Shown here in pieces: positions 8,780 to 17,406 of a DNA stretch of 64,000 bases. Source of the DNA: Micrococcus terreus (GTDB lineage: Bacteria; Actinomycetota; Actinomycetes; Actinomycetales; Micrococcaceae); the NCBI RefSeq assembly GCF_900116905.1, contig NZ_FPCG01000008.1:1-64000 (forward strand). Direction: 5' to 3'. Positions within the stretch are counted from its first letter, which is position 1. Every line of letters starts with the position of its first letter. The notes below the pieces were generated by a model. The model worked only from the letters and a program-made list of their open reading frames with translations. It ran no database searches and was not told the origin of the DNA. Made by a program: the position numbers and the translations under genes.

Positions 8780-9427
8780 ATGATGCGCCTGGACCACGTC
8801 TCGTACGCCGCCGGACCGGAAGGCCTGACGGGCACCGTCGCCCGAGTGGCCGATGCCCTGGGCATTGAACGCGTCAAGGGCGGCATCCACCCCCGCTTCG
8901 GCACCCGCAATGCGATCTTCCCCCTGGCCAACCGCCAGTACCTGGAGGTCGTGGAGGTGCTGGACCACCCCGCTTCGGAGAAGGCGGCGTTCGGCCAGGC
9001 CGTGCGTGCCCGCTCGGAGATGGGCGGCGGCTGGATGGGCTGGGTCGTCGCCGTGGACGACCTCTCCCCGTTCGAGCAGCGCCTGGAGCGCAACGCCGTG
9101 CCGGGCAACCGCAAGTTCCCGGACGGCCGGGAGCTGACCTGGCAGCAGATCGGACTCAAGGGCCTGATCGCCGATCCCCAGGTCCCCTTCATCATCAAGT
9201 GGGATGAGGGCACCGCGGATCTGCATCCCTCCTTGGCGGCCCCCGCAGAGGCCGCCCTGAAGACCGTGACCATCGGCGGCTCCCGCGATCGGGTCCGCTC
9301 CTGGCTGGGCCTGGAGAACTCCGATCAGCTCGTCGAGGACCTGGACATCGAGTACGTGGCCCCCTCCGGCACCCCGGGCATCATGTCCGTGAGCTTCGAG
9401 ACGCCGAAGGGCACCATCACCCTGTGA
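8780..9427 (+). CDS. Glyoxalase-like (VOC) domain protein
   Basis: This 215-aa protein opens with MRLDHVSYAAGPEGLT, the beta-alpha start of a vicinal-oxygen-chelate (Glyoxalase_3-like) domain. It continues with GTRNAIFPLANRQYLEVVEV, a typical second module strand, and then GWMGWVVAVDD. The paired-module layout fits metal-dependent lyases, isomerases or dioxygenases, but the metal ligands cannot be assigned with confidence and the substrate is unknown. Two ATGs are possible (8780 and 8783). It is divergent from the metYX operon, and a DtxR-like palindrome lies in its promoter region. Confidence 0.78.
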   Translation: MMRLDHVSYAAGPEGLTGTVARVADALGIERVKGGIHPRFGTRNAIFPLANRQYLEVVEVLDHPASEKAAFGQAVRARSEMGGGWMGWVVAVDDLSPFEQRLERNAVPGNRKFPDGRELTWQQIGLKGLIADPQVPFIIKWDEGTADLHPSLAAPAEAALKTVTIGGSRDRVRSWLGLENSDQLVEDLDIEYVAPSGTPGIMSVSFETPKGTITL

Positions 9428-9450
9428 GTCCCTGCCGGTCCGGTGCCAGT

Positions 9451-10323
9451 TCAGGTGCCGAACCAGCCCAGCTGTGCCAGCAGCGGGTATCCGACGAACC
9501 CGGCCACGTCCAACAGCAGGTGGGCCACCACGAGCGGCATCACCCTGCGGTACTTCAGGTAGAAGACGGCGAAGACCAGTCCCATGACCAGGTTGCCGAT
9601 TCCCGGGCCCAGACCTTGATACAGGTGGTAGCTGGCGCGCACCAATGAGGAGATCACGACGACGGCCCACGGGTTCACCGGCCAGAAGGCACCGGAGGTG
9701 CCCGCCGAGTGAACGCCTGAGCGCAGCCGCTGCAGGTAGGACAGGCGGTCGATCAGCCAGGCCACCACGATCACCTCCTCCAGCAGGGAGTGGCGCAGGG
9801 CGGAGAGGATCAGCACCGGCGTGGTCCACCAGTGCTCGTTCATGGCACTGCCCACCACGGCGGTGGTCACACCTGCCGAGCGCCCCACCGCATAGACCAG
9901 CAGCGTGCCCAGCCCCATGGCCAGGAACAGCAGGGCGCCCCAGCCAAGATCGCGTGCGGGCCGGCGCAGGTCCAGTCCGAAGGTCCGGAAGGGGTTGCGC
10001 CCGTGGATCCAGAGCAGGTGGAAGACCAGCAGGACCGGGACCAGGGCGAAGCCGATCCCCAGCAGCTGATAGGTCAGATCGAACAGGGGCCGGGGAGCCA
10101 GGGGCGGGTTGAGCGTGGTGACCTGGTCCCGGAGCGGTGCACGGGTGATCTTCTCGATCAGGTCCACGATCGCGTAGACGCCCGAACGGCCCAGGGACAG
10201 GGCCAGCACGATCCCGATCTCCCAGCCCACGGCGCGTGCGGACGGAGCAGGCAGGGCTCGGACCGGCTGGCCGGGCAGGTGCCCGGCGGACTGTTCGGAA
10301 GATGCATGACGGTGGTGGCTCAC
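9451..10323 (-). CDS. CPBP-family intramembrane protease-like protein
   Basis: This 290-aa multi-pass membrane protein carries the CPBP (CAAX protease/bacteriocin-processing, Abi) architecture: a Glu-Glu pair in LLEEVIVV (Glu182-Glu183), a later SSLVRASYHLYQG with the conserved His, and a C-terminal HLLLDVAG. In active members the first motif is EExxxR; here the Arg position (187) is Val, so activity is doubtful or the subfamily differs. GTG 10323 is the chosen start because the frame upstream of it is low-complexity Pro/Arg/Ala sequence antisense to the next gene. It is divergent from the phosphotransferase gene. Confidence 0.8.
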   Translation of the reverse strand: MSHHRHASSEQSAGHLPGQPVRALPAPSARAVGWEIGIVLALSLGRSGVYAIVDLIEKITRAPLRDQVTTLNPPLAPRPLFDLTYQLLGIGFALVPVLLVFHLLWIHGRNPFRTFGLDLRRPARDLGWGALLFLAMGLGTLLVYAVGRSAGVTTAVVGSAMNEHWWTTPVLILSALRHSLLEEVIVVAWLIDRLSYLQRLRSGVHSAGTSGAFWPVNPWAVVVISSLVRASYHLYQGLGPGIGNLVMGLVFAVFYLKYRRVMPLVVAHLLLDVAGFVGYPLLAQLGWFGT

Positions 10324-10394
10324 CCGGACAGTGTAGGAGCAGGCCCTGACAAGAGAGGACAGGACGAGACAGGACGTGGGGCTACGGTGGGGGC

Positions 10395-11465
10395 ATGGCC
10401 TCTGCACCGACCCCCGCTGACCTGGAGCTGGCCGTCCGCACCGCTGCCCGGCCCCTCCCCTGGCTCTCCGCCGAGGCCCGCGATCGACTGGCCCGAGTGG
10501 ACTGGTCCGAGGGCACCGTGGAGGAGGGCGGACAGTTCCACCGCGTGCTGGTGGTCCCCGGCCAGGGCGTGCTGCGGATGACCCGGAGCCCCCAGGCCGC
10601 CGGGCTGCTCCCGCGGCGCGTGGCTCTGCTGGAGGCGCTGGCCGCCCAGGACCTGGCCATCTCCCTCCCCCGCGCCCTGACCGAGGTGACCTCGAATGAG
10701 AAGGGGACGGCCGCCGTCGTGCAGGACTATGTCCCGGGGACCGCACACCCGCCGCATTCCGGTGACCCCCGCGTGCTGCGGGAGCTGTGTGAGCGCCTGG
10801 CCCGCGTGGACGTGGAGCCGCTGCGCCCGCATCTGGCCGAGGCGTTCTCCTTCCGCGGTCCGTGGACCCCGGAGAAGTCGGCGGCGGTGCGGTTGCTGCC
10901 GGATGTGCTCGGCGAGCGCTGGCCGGACTGGTTCGAGGCCACTCTGCCTGGCTCCTGGGGTAGCACGGTGGACGCGCTGACGGATGCCGCACGGCGCTGG
11001 ACCGCAGAGCCGGTGGTGGAGCCGTCCCTGGTGCACGGAGATCTGGCCGGGCACAACATGCACTGGGCGCCCGTGGGGAGCCCGGCGGTGCGGCAGCTGG
11101 TGGAACGGGAGGGACCGGACGTGCGGCGACTGGGCCTGGCGGCGGGCGGTCGGGACGAGGCGAGTGGTCAGGGCGAGGCCTCCGGCTGGGTGCTGCTGGG
11201 CATCCTGGACTGGGACCTGGCCTGCGTGTGGGACCCGGCGCTGAACCCGGCGTACCTCTCACTCTGGCACGGCGAGGAGAAGCTCGAGGCGATCGCTCGG
11301 GATGCGTTCGAAGCCCAGCGAGGACGCGTGTGGCTGGGCGTGATGGCGCTGGAGTCGCTGTACGACGCCTCCCTGCGTGAGGGCACTCCGAGTCCGGCGA
11401 ACTGGGGGAAGCTGCTGCGCAAGACCCTGCCGAGGATCGGCCGGGCCATGGACGCCCTGCGCTGA
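10395..11465 (+). CDS. APH-type phosphotransferase family protein
   Basis: A 356-aa protein of the aminoglycoside phosphotransferase/choline-kinase-like fold. The catalytic loop is LVHGDLAGHNMHW, with Asp as base and Asn for metal, and the second metal site is in GILDWDLACVWDPALN. A GTVEEGGQFHRVL segment resembles the N-lobe glycine turn. Cytoplasmic. Family members phosphorylate small hydroxylated metabolites or drugs; nothing here identifies the substrate, and a resistance role should not be assumed. The ATG at 10395 follows a divergent promoter region shared with the CPBP gene. A second, unrelated-looking member of the family lies at 16477-17406. Confidence 0.82.
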   Translation: MASAPTPADLELAVRTAARPLPWLSAEARDRLARVDWSEGTVEEGGQFHRVLVVPGQGVLRMTRSPQAAGLLPRRVALLEALAAQDLAISLPRALTEVTSNEKGTAAVVQDYVPGTAHPPHSGDPRVLRELCERLARVDVEPLRPHLAEAFSFRGPWTPEKSAAVRLLPDVLGERWPDWFEATLPGSWGSTVDALTDAARRWTAEPVVEPSLVHGDLAGHNMHWAPVGSPAVRQLVEREGPDVRRLGLAAGGRDEASGQGEASGWVLLGILDWDLACVWDPALNPAYLSLWHGEEKLEAIARDAFEAQRGRVWLGVMALESLYDASLREGTPSPANWGKLLRKTLPRIGRAMDALR

Positions 11466-11517
11466 AAGTGGAACCTTCAACTACACTGGTGAGCAACCTC
11501 ACTTCTACTGACGAGTA

Positions 11518-11527
11518 CCCCCCCCCC
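11518..11527. repeat. Ten-C homopolymer tract
   Basis: A run of ten C residues sits 65 bp before the start codon of the secreted SH3b-hydrolase gene and 31 bp after a TACACT (11482-11487) that could be a -10 element. The tract would lie in the 5' untranslated region. Long mononucleotide tracts like this can change length by slippage, but the position makes any effect on expression speculative. Confidence 0.7.
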
Positions 11528-11591
11528 GGTCGCCCGTCACCCGCTGTCATCGCGCCTGCTGTGAGGTCATCGCATCTGAGAGGACCTCATC

Positions 11592-12917
11592 ATGGCCGCC
11601 CGCCTGAACGCGCCCTTCGCGTCGCTCGCCTCTGCCGCACTGGCGGCGTCGATCACCGTGGGGATGGCTCCGCCCGCTCTCGCTCTGGCTTCGGTCTCCA
11701 TCACCGCGCCCGTGGTGTCCGCCGTCCCGGCCACCGTCACCTCCACCCCCGGCTGGACCACGAAGAACGTGAACCTGCGCACCGGCCCCTCCACCAGCTA
11801 CACCTCCCTGGCCACGATCCCTGCCGGCACCCCCATCACCATCCACTCCACCCGCTCCGGCGTCTGGAACCGCGTCACCACACCCCGCGGCGACGGCTGG
11901 ATGTCCTCCAACCTCTTCACCACCACCCCACCGGCCACCGTCACCTCCACCCCCGGCTGGACCACGACGAACGTGAACCTGCGCACAGGCCCCTCCACCA
12001 GCTACACCTCCCTGGCCACGATCCCTGCCGGCACCCCCATCACCATCCACTCCACCCGCTCCGGCGTCTGGAACCGCGTCACCACACCCCGCGGCGACGG
12101 CTGGATGTCCTCCAACCTCTTCACGACCACCCCACCGGCCACACTGCGTCCTGCCGCGCCGAGCACCACCCCGGTCGCCAACCTCACGGGCGCACGCTTC
12201 TCCGCCGCGGGCATGACCTCGACGTACCACGTCCGGACCCAGGGCATCGACTACTCCAAGCCGGTCGGAGCACTGTTCTACTTCGACGGCGACTACTACG
12301 GCAGAGCGGCCTCCATCACCGAGAATCCCACGAGCCAGGACTTCACCGCCCTGGCAGCCGAGGCCAACCGGCGCAATCTGGTCTTCATCGCCCCGGTCAC
12401 CCCGTCATCCGCCACCTCGGCCAACGGCTACACCTGGTGGGAACGGGTGAATCAGAACGGCGACTGGCAGCGCGCCTTCGCCCGGGACATCCTGGGCAGG
12501 AACCCCTCGATCAGCCCCGACCGGATCCACTTGATGGGATACTCCGGAGGCGCCGAATTCATCTCCGGTGAGCTGTCCAAGGACCGCCCTGAGACCTGGA
12601 TGCGCACCGGCTCGGCGATCATGGTCGCCGGCGGCGGCCACTTCAACGGGCCGATCCCCTCCACCACCCCGTCCGCAACATTCCGTCAGAGCGTGAACCT
12701 GCGCTGGTACGCGGGTTCGCTGGACGTGGCCGGACAGACCAATCCACCCACCTGGTCGGCCCTCAGCGCGGCACAGAAGGGGTCCGCTGCCTACCGCGCC
12801 GCAGGATTCTCCCGTGCCCGGCTGGTCACCCTGCAGGGACTGGGCCATCACGACTACGTGCTGCACAGCATCATGGCCCAGCACTTCAACGCGATCGGGG
12901 TCCAGCGCCTGCGCTGA
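11592..12917 (+). CDS. Secreted SH3b-repeat alpha/beta hydrolase
   Basis: This 441-aa exported protein begins with a signal peptide of about 35 residues (MAARL..., a hydrophobic Ala-rich core, then an ALA-type cleavage region). Two near-identical bacterial SH3 domains follow (about residues 47-182), each with the NVNLRTGPSTSYTSLATIP signature. The C-terminal 240 residues form an alpha/beta hydrolase with GYSGGAEF as nucleophile elbow, an Asp in the GSLDVAGQ region and a late GLGHHDYV His. SH3b domains usually bind peptidoglycan, so this is probably a wall-associated esterase; the substrate is unknown. A GAGAGG ribosome site precedes ATG 11592 and lies in the loop of a TGAGGTC/GACCTCA hairpin. 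Confidence 0.85.
   Translation: MAARLNAPFASLASAALAASITVGMAPPALALASVSITAPVVSAVPATVTSTPGWTTKNVNLRTGPSTSYTSLATIPAGTPITIHSTRSGVWNRVTTPRGDGWMSSNLFTTTPPATVTSTPGWTTTNVNLRTGPSTSYTSLATIPAGTPITIHSTRSGVWNRVTTPRGDGWMSSNLFTTTPPATLRPAAPSTTPVANLTGARFSAAGMTSTYHVRTQGIDYSKPVGALFYFDGDYYGRAASITENPTSQDFTALAAEANRRNLVFIAPVTPSSATSANGYTWWERVNQNGDWQRAFARDILGRNPSISPDRIHLMGYSGGAEFISGELSKDRPETWMRTGSAIMVAGGGHFNGPIPSTTPSATFRQSVNLRWYAGSLDVAGQTNPPTWSALSAAQKGSAAYRAAGFSRARLVTLQGLGHHDYVLHSIMAQHFNAIGVQRLR
11731..12138 (+). repeat. 204-bp tandem duplication encoding two SH3b domains
   Basis: Two copies of a 204-bp unit (11731-11934 and 11935-12138) are nearly identical at the nucleotide level. Differences seen by eye include AAG/ACG at the Lys/Thr codon, one C/A in the ACCGG/ACAGG codon and one C/G near the end. 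The period is exactly 68 codons. Such near-identity, synonymous sites included, implies recent duplication or ongoing conversion. Confidence 0.9.
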
Positions 12918-12942
12918 TCAGTCTGAACGCCGGACTCGGGTC

Positions 12943-14082
12943 TCAGCGCGCGAGCGGGAACCGTCGCGGGTCCAGCGCCTGAGCCGCCCATGCCGGGCAC
13001 CAGTCCCCCACGGCACCGTCCACCAGCAGGTCGGTGGCCACGCGGGCCAGTGCCGAACAGGTCTGGAAGCCGTAGCCGGACTGACCGGCCAGCCAGAACA
13101 GCCCGGGCACCTCTGGGTCCGGTCCCACTACGGGCACGCCGTCCGGGGATTCGGTGCGCAGCCCGGTCCACGCGCGCTGAACGGGACCGATCTGCAGTGT
13201 GGTGTCCTGGCGGATCAGCTCGATCACCGCCTCCACCTCGGCCAAGATCGGCTGGGCGTCCTCCGCAGGCGAGGGGACCGCCTCAGACGGGGAGATCAGC
13301 AGGTGCTCCCCTTCAGGCCGGTAGTAGTACGCCTCATCAGCTCGGTCCAGCAGCGGATGCTCCGGCGCGAGTGGCTCCGCCAGGGTCACGACGGCGGCCG
13401 TTCGCCTCAGCGGGGTCAGCTCCAGGGGCGCTGCGCCCGCCAGGGAGGCCACGTGGTCCGCCCAGGCGCCGGCCGCGTTGACCACGACGCGTGCGTGGAT
13501 CCGCTCGGTGCCGGTCTCGGTCTGCACGCTCACCTCGAACCCGTCTCCCGCAGGACGCGGCTCGATCCCGGTCACCCGTGCACCGGTCCGCAGCTGTGCG
13601 CCGGCGGACCGGGCCCGTTCGGCGTGCCAGTGGATCAGCCGTGGGGCGTTGCTGCGCACGGCGGTGGTGTCCAGTCCGGCGGCCTCGAACCGTTCGATCC
13701 GCAGCTCCGGCGCCAGCTGAGCCAGCTCGTCCAGGCTGATCCGCCGCATGGCCTCTGAGGCTCCTGCAGCGACCTGCTCCTCGGTCCCAGCCATCAGGAA
13801 CCCACTGGGCCAGACCACGGGATGCGCCAGCTCTGCCTGAGTCCGGTCCAGTTCCTCCAGTGTGAGCCGCGTCAGCTCGCGCACGGCATCGGGTCCGTAG
13901 GAGGGGATCAGCTGCTGGGCGGAACGCCCGGAGGTGTGGTGGGCCAGGATGGGTTCGGCCTCGAGCAGCAGCACGTCGGCCCGCTCATGGGCTGCCCGCT
14001 CACGCTCAGCCAGGTGCGCGGCCAGACTCACCCCGGCCACGCCTCCACCGATGATCAGGTGCTCCACCCTGGTCGTGCTCAC
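12943..14082 (-). CDS. FAD-dependent oxidoreductase (DAO/glycine-oxidase type)
   Basis: This 379-aa flavoprotein starts with a Rossmann dinucleotide motif, LIIGGGVAGVSLAAHLAE, followed by the acidic strand end LLLEAEP. It ends with VPVVGPDPEVPGLFWLAGQSGYGFQ, the second FAD-binding block of D-amino-acid-oxidase-like (DAO) enzymes. Members oxidise secondary or primary amines such as glycine, sarcosine or D-amino acids to imines. It follows kbl by 13 bp on the same strand, so a role next to threonine/glycine breakdown is plausible. GTG 14082 with a GAGG ahead is preferred; a GTG at 14106 would overlap kbl. Confidence 0.85.
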   Translation of the reverse strand: MSTTRVEHLIIGGGVAGVSLAAHLAERERAAHERADVLLLEAEPILAHHTSGRSAQQLIPSYGPDAVRELTRLTLEELDRTQAELAHPVVWPSGFLMAGTEEQVAAGASEAMRRISLDELAQLAPELRIERFEAAGLDTTAVRSNAPRLIHWHAERARSAGAQLRTGARVTGIEPRPAGDGFEVSVQTETGTERIHARVVVNAAGAWADHVASLAGAAPLELTPLRRTAAVVTLAEPLAPEHPLLDRADEAYYYRPEGEHLLISPSEAVPSPAEDAQPILAEVEAVIELIRQDTTLQIGPVQRAWTGLRTESPDGVPVVGPDPEVPGLFWLAGQSGYGFQTCSALARVATDLLVDGAVGDWCPAWAAQALDPRRFPLAR

Positions 14083-14095
14083 GCCCGGGCCTCGA

Positions 14096-15304
14096 TCACT
14101 CCGCACCTTCCCGTGCCGCCATGAACGCCTGCACGCAGGCCTGGATGTCCTCCTCGGTGTGCGCCGCGGAGAGCTGGACCCGGATCCGGGCCTGTCCCTT
14201 GGGCACCACCGGGTAGCTGAATGCGGTCACGTACACGCCTTGGTCCAGCATGCGGTCGGCCACCCGGGCGGCCTCCACGGCATCGCCGAACATGACCGGG
14301 ATGATGGCGTGCTCGCCGTCCAGCAGCTCGAAGCCCTCCTCGGTCATCCGGCGGCGGAACAGGGCGGCGTTGGACTCCAGCTGCGCGCGCAGGTCCGCCG
14401 AGCCCTCCAGCAGGTCCAGAGCGGTCAGCGTGGCGGCCACGATCGAGGGGGCCAGCGAGTTGGAGAACAGGTACGGCCGAGCCCGCTGCCGCAGCATCGC
14501 CACGATCTCCGCCCGTCCGGACACATAACCGCCGGAGGCACCGCCCAAGGCCTTGCCGAAGGTGCCGGTGTAGATGTCCACCCGGTCCGTGACACCCGCA
14601 TGCTCCGGCGTGCCCGCTCCGGTCTGCCCCATGAATCCCACCGCGTGGGAGTCGTCCACCATCACCAGGGCCCCGAACTCCTCGGCGAGATCGCAGATCT
14701 CCTGCAACGGCGCGAGGTAGCCGTCCATGGAGAACACGCCATCGGTGACGATGACCACCCGACGTGCCCCGCCGCCGTCGTGCAGGGCCTTGGTCTTCTC
14801 CAGCTGGGCCCGCAGGTCGGCCATGTCCCGGTTGGCATAGCGGAACCGGGCCGCCTTGGAGAGCCGGATGCCGTCGATGATCGAGGCGTGGTTCAGGGCG
14901 TCGGAGACGATGGCGTCCTCAGGGCCGAACAGGGACTCGAAGACACCCCCGTTGGCGTCGAAACAGGAGGAGAACAGGATGGTGTCCTCGGTGCCCAGGA
15001 ACTCGGAGAGCCGGCGCTCCAGCTCCAGGTGGGTGTCCTGGGTGCCGCAGATGAACCGCACGGAGGCCATGCCGAAGCCGCGCTCGTCCAGGGCACGCTT
15101 GGCGGACTCGATCAGCCGGGGGTCATCGGCCAGGCCGAGGTAGTTGTTGGCGCAGAAGTTCAGCACGTCCCGGCTCTCCCCGTCCACGGGTCCGGCCTGG
15201 ATGCGGTTGGACTGTGGGGAGTCGATCCGACGCTCGCGCTTGGTCAGGCCGTCGGCCTCGATCTGCGCCAGTTCGGCGACCAGCTGGTCCTTCACGGTGT
15301 ACAT
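14096..15304 (-). CDS. kbl: Glycine C-acetyltransferase (2-amino-3-ketobutyrate CoA ligase)
   Basis: This 402-aa alpha-oxoamine synthase cleaves 2-amino-3-oxobutyrate with CoA into glycine and acetyl-CoA. Visible motifs are [15 protein letters not shown] near residue 50, the substrate/PLP-binding [10 protein letters not shown], and the PLP-lysine segment [15 protein letters not shown] (Lys251). Length is standard. Its ATG overlaps the tdh stop codon (TGATG), so the two are translationally coupled. Tdh makes the unstable ketone that Kbl consumes, forming the complete two-step threonine-to-glycine route. Near-relatives such as 8-amino-7-oxononanoate synthase are less likely because of the tdh partner. 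Confidence 0.95.
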   Translation of the reverse strand: MYTVKDQLVAELAQIEADGLTKRERRIDSPQSNRIQAGPVDGESRDVLNFCANNYLGLADDPRLIESAKRALDERGFGMASVRFICGTQDTHLELERRLSEFLGTEDTILFSSCFDANGGVFESLFGPEDAIVSDALNHASIIDGIRLSKAARFRYANRDMADLRAQLEKTKALHDGGGARRVVIVTDGVFSMDGYLAPLQEICDLAEEFGALVMVDDSHAVGFMGQTGAGTPEHAGVTDRVDIYTGTFGKALGGASGGYVSGRAEIVAMLRQRARPYLFSNSLAPSIVAATLTALDLLEGSADLRAQLESNAALFRRRMTEEGFELLDGEHAIIPVMFGDAVEAARVADRMLDQGVYVTAFSYPVVPKGQARIRVQLSAAHTEEDIQACVQAFMAAREGAE

Positions 15305-16350
15305 CAGATGTTCCTCCAGTCCAGGACGACCTTGCCGGTGCTGCCGGACCGGGCCGTCTCGAATGCCCGCTCCCAGTCCGGGGCGGGGATGACGTCGGTG
15401 ACCACTCCGGCCACGTGTTCGCGCAGTGTGGGGTTCGAGGAGAGCATGGCGCTCATGGCGTACCAGGTCTCGAACATCTCCCGGCCGTAGATCCCCTTGA
15501 TGGTCAGCATGTGGGTGACCACCTTGGTCCAGTCCACCTCGATGGGCTGATCCGGCAGGCCCAGCAGGGCGATCTTGCCGCCGTGGTTCATGTTGTCGAT
15601 CATCTCGCGCAGAGCGCTGGGCCGGCCGGACATCTCCAGCCCCACGTCGAAGCCCTCCAGCATGCCCAGCTGCCGCTGCGCCTCGGAGATCCGGGTGGTG
15701 GAGACGTCCACGGCCAGGTCGGCGCCGATCGCCCGGGCCAGTTCGAGCCGTTCGGCGGAGACATCGGTGATGGCGATCTTGCGCGCACCGGCATGACGGG
15801 CCACAGCGATGGCCATCAGCCCAATCGGACCGGCACCGGTGATCAGCACGTCCTCGCCGACCAGTGGGAAGGACAGGGCGGTGTGCACGGCATTGCCGAA
15901 GGGGTCGAAGATCGCGCCGAGCTCGGCGGTGATGCTCGGATCCTGGTGCACCCACACATTGGACTCGGGGATGACCACGTACTCGGCGAACGCGCCGTCC
16001 CGCTGCACGCCCACGGAACGGGTGTTGATGCACATCTGGCGGCGCCCGGCCCGGCAGTTCCGGCACATCCCGCACACCACATGACCCTCGCCGGAGACCT
16101 TGTCCCCCACCTTCACGTGGGTGGCGAGGTAGCCGACCTCCACGACCTCCCCGTAGAACTCGTGGCCCGGGATCATCGGGGCCTGGATCATCGCCTGCGC
16201 GGCGGCGTCATAGGACTCGATGTGCAGGTCGGTGCCGCAGATGCCGGTGGTGTGCACGCGGATCTTCACGTCGTGCGGGCCGCACTCGGGCTCCGGGCGG
16301 TCGGTGAACTCGAAGCCGGCGTGGGGGCCGGACTTGTACAGGGCCTTCAT
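15304..16350 (-). CDS. tdh: L-threonine 3-dehydrogenase
   Basis: This 348-aa zinc-dependent medium-chain dehydrogenase oxidises L-threonine to 2-amino-3-oxobutyrate with NAD+. Catalytic zinc ligands lie in [10 protein letters not shown] (Cys38, His43) and PGHEFYGEV; the structural zinc loop is [15 protein letters not shown] near residues 94-108. The cofactor Rossmann motif is [10 protein letters not shown]. It is the first gene of the tdh-kbl pair. A strong hairpin (16356-16383) lies 5 nt before the ATG with the likely Shine-Dalgarno in its loop, and a 9-bp direct repeat lies about 100 bp upstream, so regulation at both levels is possible. Confidence 0.95.
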   Translation of the reverse strand: MKALYKSGPHAGFEFTDRPEPECGPHDVKIRVHTTGICGTDLHIESYDAAAQAMIQAPMIPGHEFYGEVVEVGYLATHVKVGDKVSGEGHVVCGMCRNCRAGRRQMCINTRSVGVQRDGAFAEYVVIPESNVWVHQDPSITAELGAIFDPFGNAVHTALSFPLVGEDVLITGAGPIGLMAIAVARHAGARKIAITDVSAERLELARAIGADLAVDVSTTRISEAQRQLGMLEGFDVGLEMSGRPSALREMIDNMNHGGKIALLGLPDQPIEVDWTKVVTHMLTIKGIYGREMFETWYAMSAMLSSNPTLREHVAGVVTDVIPAPDWERAFETARSGSTGKVVLDWRNI

Positions 16351-16355
16351 GGGGC

Positions 16356-16383
16356 GGCGGTGCCTCTCCGCAGGGGCACCGCC
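16356..16383 (-). promoter_or_regulatory. 5'-UTR hairpin enclosing the tdh ribosome-binding site
   Basis: Perfect 9-bp arms GGCGGTGCC (16356-16364) and GGCACCGCC (16375-16383) end five bases before the tdh ATG. On the mRNA the 10-nt loop and the first arm contain GGAGAGG, the only good Shine-Dalgarno before the start. The hairpin would hold the ribosome site partly in a stem, so it could be a translational control element; it may equally be an incidental GC palindrome. Confidence 0.5.
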
Positions 16384-16445
16384 GGGGTGGTGCGGCGCCG
16401 GGATACAGGGAACGACGACGGCCAGGCAGGTGTGTGCCCGACCGT

Positions 16446-16469
16446 CGCCTTCACTGTAACCGCCTTCAC
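16446..16469. promoter_or_regulatory. Direct repeat CGCCTTCAC x2, candidate operator for tdh
   Basis: CGCCTTCAC occurs at 16446-16454 and 16461-16469, a 15-bp period, in the short spacer upstream of tdh. A perfect 9-bp direct repeat in a 126-bp spacer suggests a site for a regulator that binds direct repeats. No regulator gene is adjacent, and no known consensus is matched. Confidence 0.35.
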
Positions 16470-16476
16470 AGACGCG

Positions 16477-17406
16477 CTACGAGTCAAGGACCTCGAGCAT
16501 GCGTCCTCCGGCGCGGCGCAGGTCCTCCGGACGGTGAAGGTCCAGATAGATCAGGGCATAGTGCACGGCCCAGCCACGAGCACGGGTCCAGAGGGCCTGG
16601 TCGTCCTCAGCAGTCAGCCCTCGAGCCTGCCCGTACGCCGCCCGGAACCGTTCCCGTCCAGCACTGGTGAAGTGGTCCCAGGACTGCCCCAGATCAGAGG
16701 CGGGGTCTCCGACGCAGAGGTCACCGAAGTCCACCAGCTGGGGGCTGCCTGGGCCCTCATCCTGAGGGGCCGCGGTCAGCACGGTGTTCCGCGGGTGGGG
16801 ATCGCCGTGCAGCCACCGGGGCGGTCCTTCGTGCGGTCTCGCGTCCAACGCCTGCTGGATCAGGTCACCCAGGTGTCCCACCTGTCGTTCTCCCAGCTCG
16901 GCGGTCCGGTCCCGGAGTCGCTCCCGCACCCGGTCCAGGACGGTCTCGATCCCCTGGCCCCGCCCCACGGGACTCACCGGGGCTCCCGCAGCTCCGGGCA
17001 CATGCAGGGCGGCCAGCGTCCTCGCGAACGGCTCGGCATAGGCGTCTCTGGTCTGCGTGAGCAGCTCCCCTGCGGATCGGCCGGCCGTCCACGGCACCAC
17101 CGCCCAGCGGTACGGATAACCGGGGCCGTCCGGGCTCGTGGCCAGGGGCACCCCGGTCCACACGGCAGCCGGCACCCGCACACCGGTCTGCAGCCCCAGC
17201 ACTGGAAGCCACTGGATCTCCTGCCCCAGCAGTCGCTCCCCCATCTCGTGTCGAGGCAGGCGCAGGGCCAGCTCATCACCGAGGCGGACCATGGTGTTGT
17301 CCCATCCCTGGACGATCTCTCCGACCTTCAGCTCCCCCAGGTCCGGATGCTGCTCCTGAAGCAGCCTCCGGACCAGCGTCGGGGTGATGACCGGTTCACT
17401 GCCCAC
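16477..17406 (-). CDS. APH-type phosphotransferase family protein
   Basis: This 309-aa aminoglycoside-phosphotransferase-family protein has the catalytic loop WLHGDPHPRNTVL and the metal segment LVDFGDLCVGDPASDLGQ, which are closer to the streptomycin/macrolide-type APH branch (NWDNTMVRLGDELALRLPR at the N-lobe) than to the copy at 10395-11465. Substrate is not predictable; many such genes are intrinsic small-molecule kinases. GTG 17406 is the likely start. It overlaps the end of the upstream membrane protein gene by 11 bp, implying co-transcription with it. Confidence 0.82.
   Translation of the reverse strand: MGSEPVITPTLVRRLLQEQHPDLGELKVGEIVQGWDNTMVRLGDELALRLPRHEMGERLLGQEIQWLPVLGLQTGVRVPAAVWTGVPLATSPDGPGYPYRWAVVPWTAGRSAGELLTQTRDAYAEPFARTLAALHVPGAAGAPVSPVGRGQGIETVLDRVRERLRDRTAELGERQVGHLGDLIQQALDARPHEGPPRWLHGDPHPRNTVLTAAPQDEGPGSPQLVDFGDLCVGDPASDLGQSWDHFTSAGRERFRAAYGQARGLTAEDDQALWTRARGWAVHYALIYLDLHRPEDLRRAGGRMLEVLDS

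Noticed and set aside
10395-11465. Antibiotic-resistance aminoglycoside kinase
   Set aside because: Only fold-level motifs are seen. Such proteins are mostly intrinsic small-molecule kinases and no mobile resistance context is present.
10324-11550. 400-residue N-terminal extension of the CPBP protein
   Set aside because: It lies antisense to the phosphotransferase gene and is Pro/Arg/Ala low complexity. The GTG at 10323 gives the family-typical length.
12918-12942. Terminator between the convergent SH3b-hydrolase and FAD oxidoreductase genes
   Set aside because: Only 25 bp remain and no stem-loop with T-run is visible.
15304-16075. N-terminal extension that would fuse kbl to sequence in another frame of tdh
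   Set aside because: Kbl has a normal start at 15304 overlapping the tdh stop, and the extension is the tdh region read in the wrong frame.
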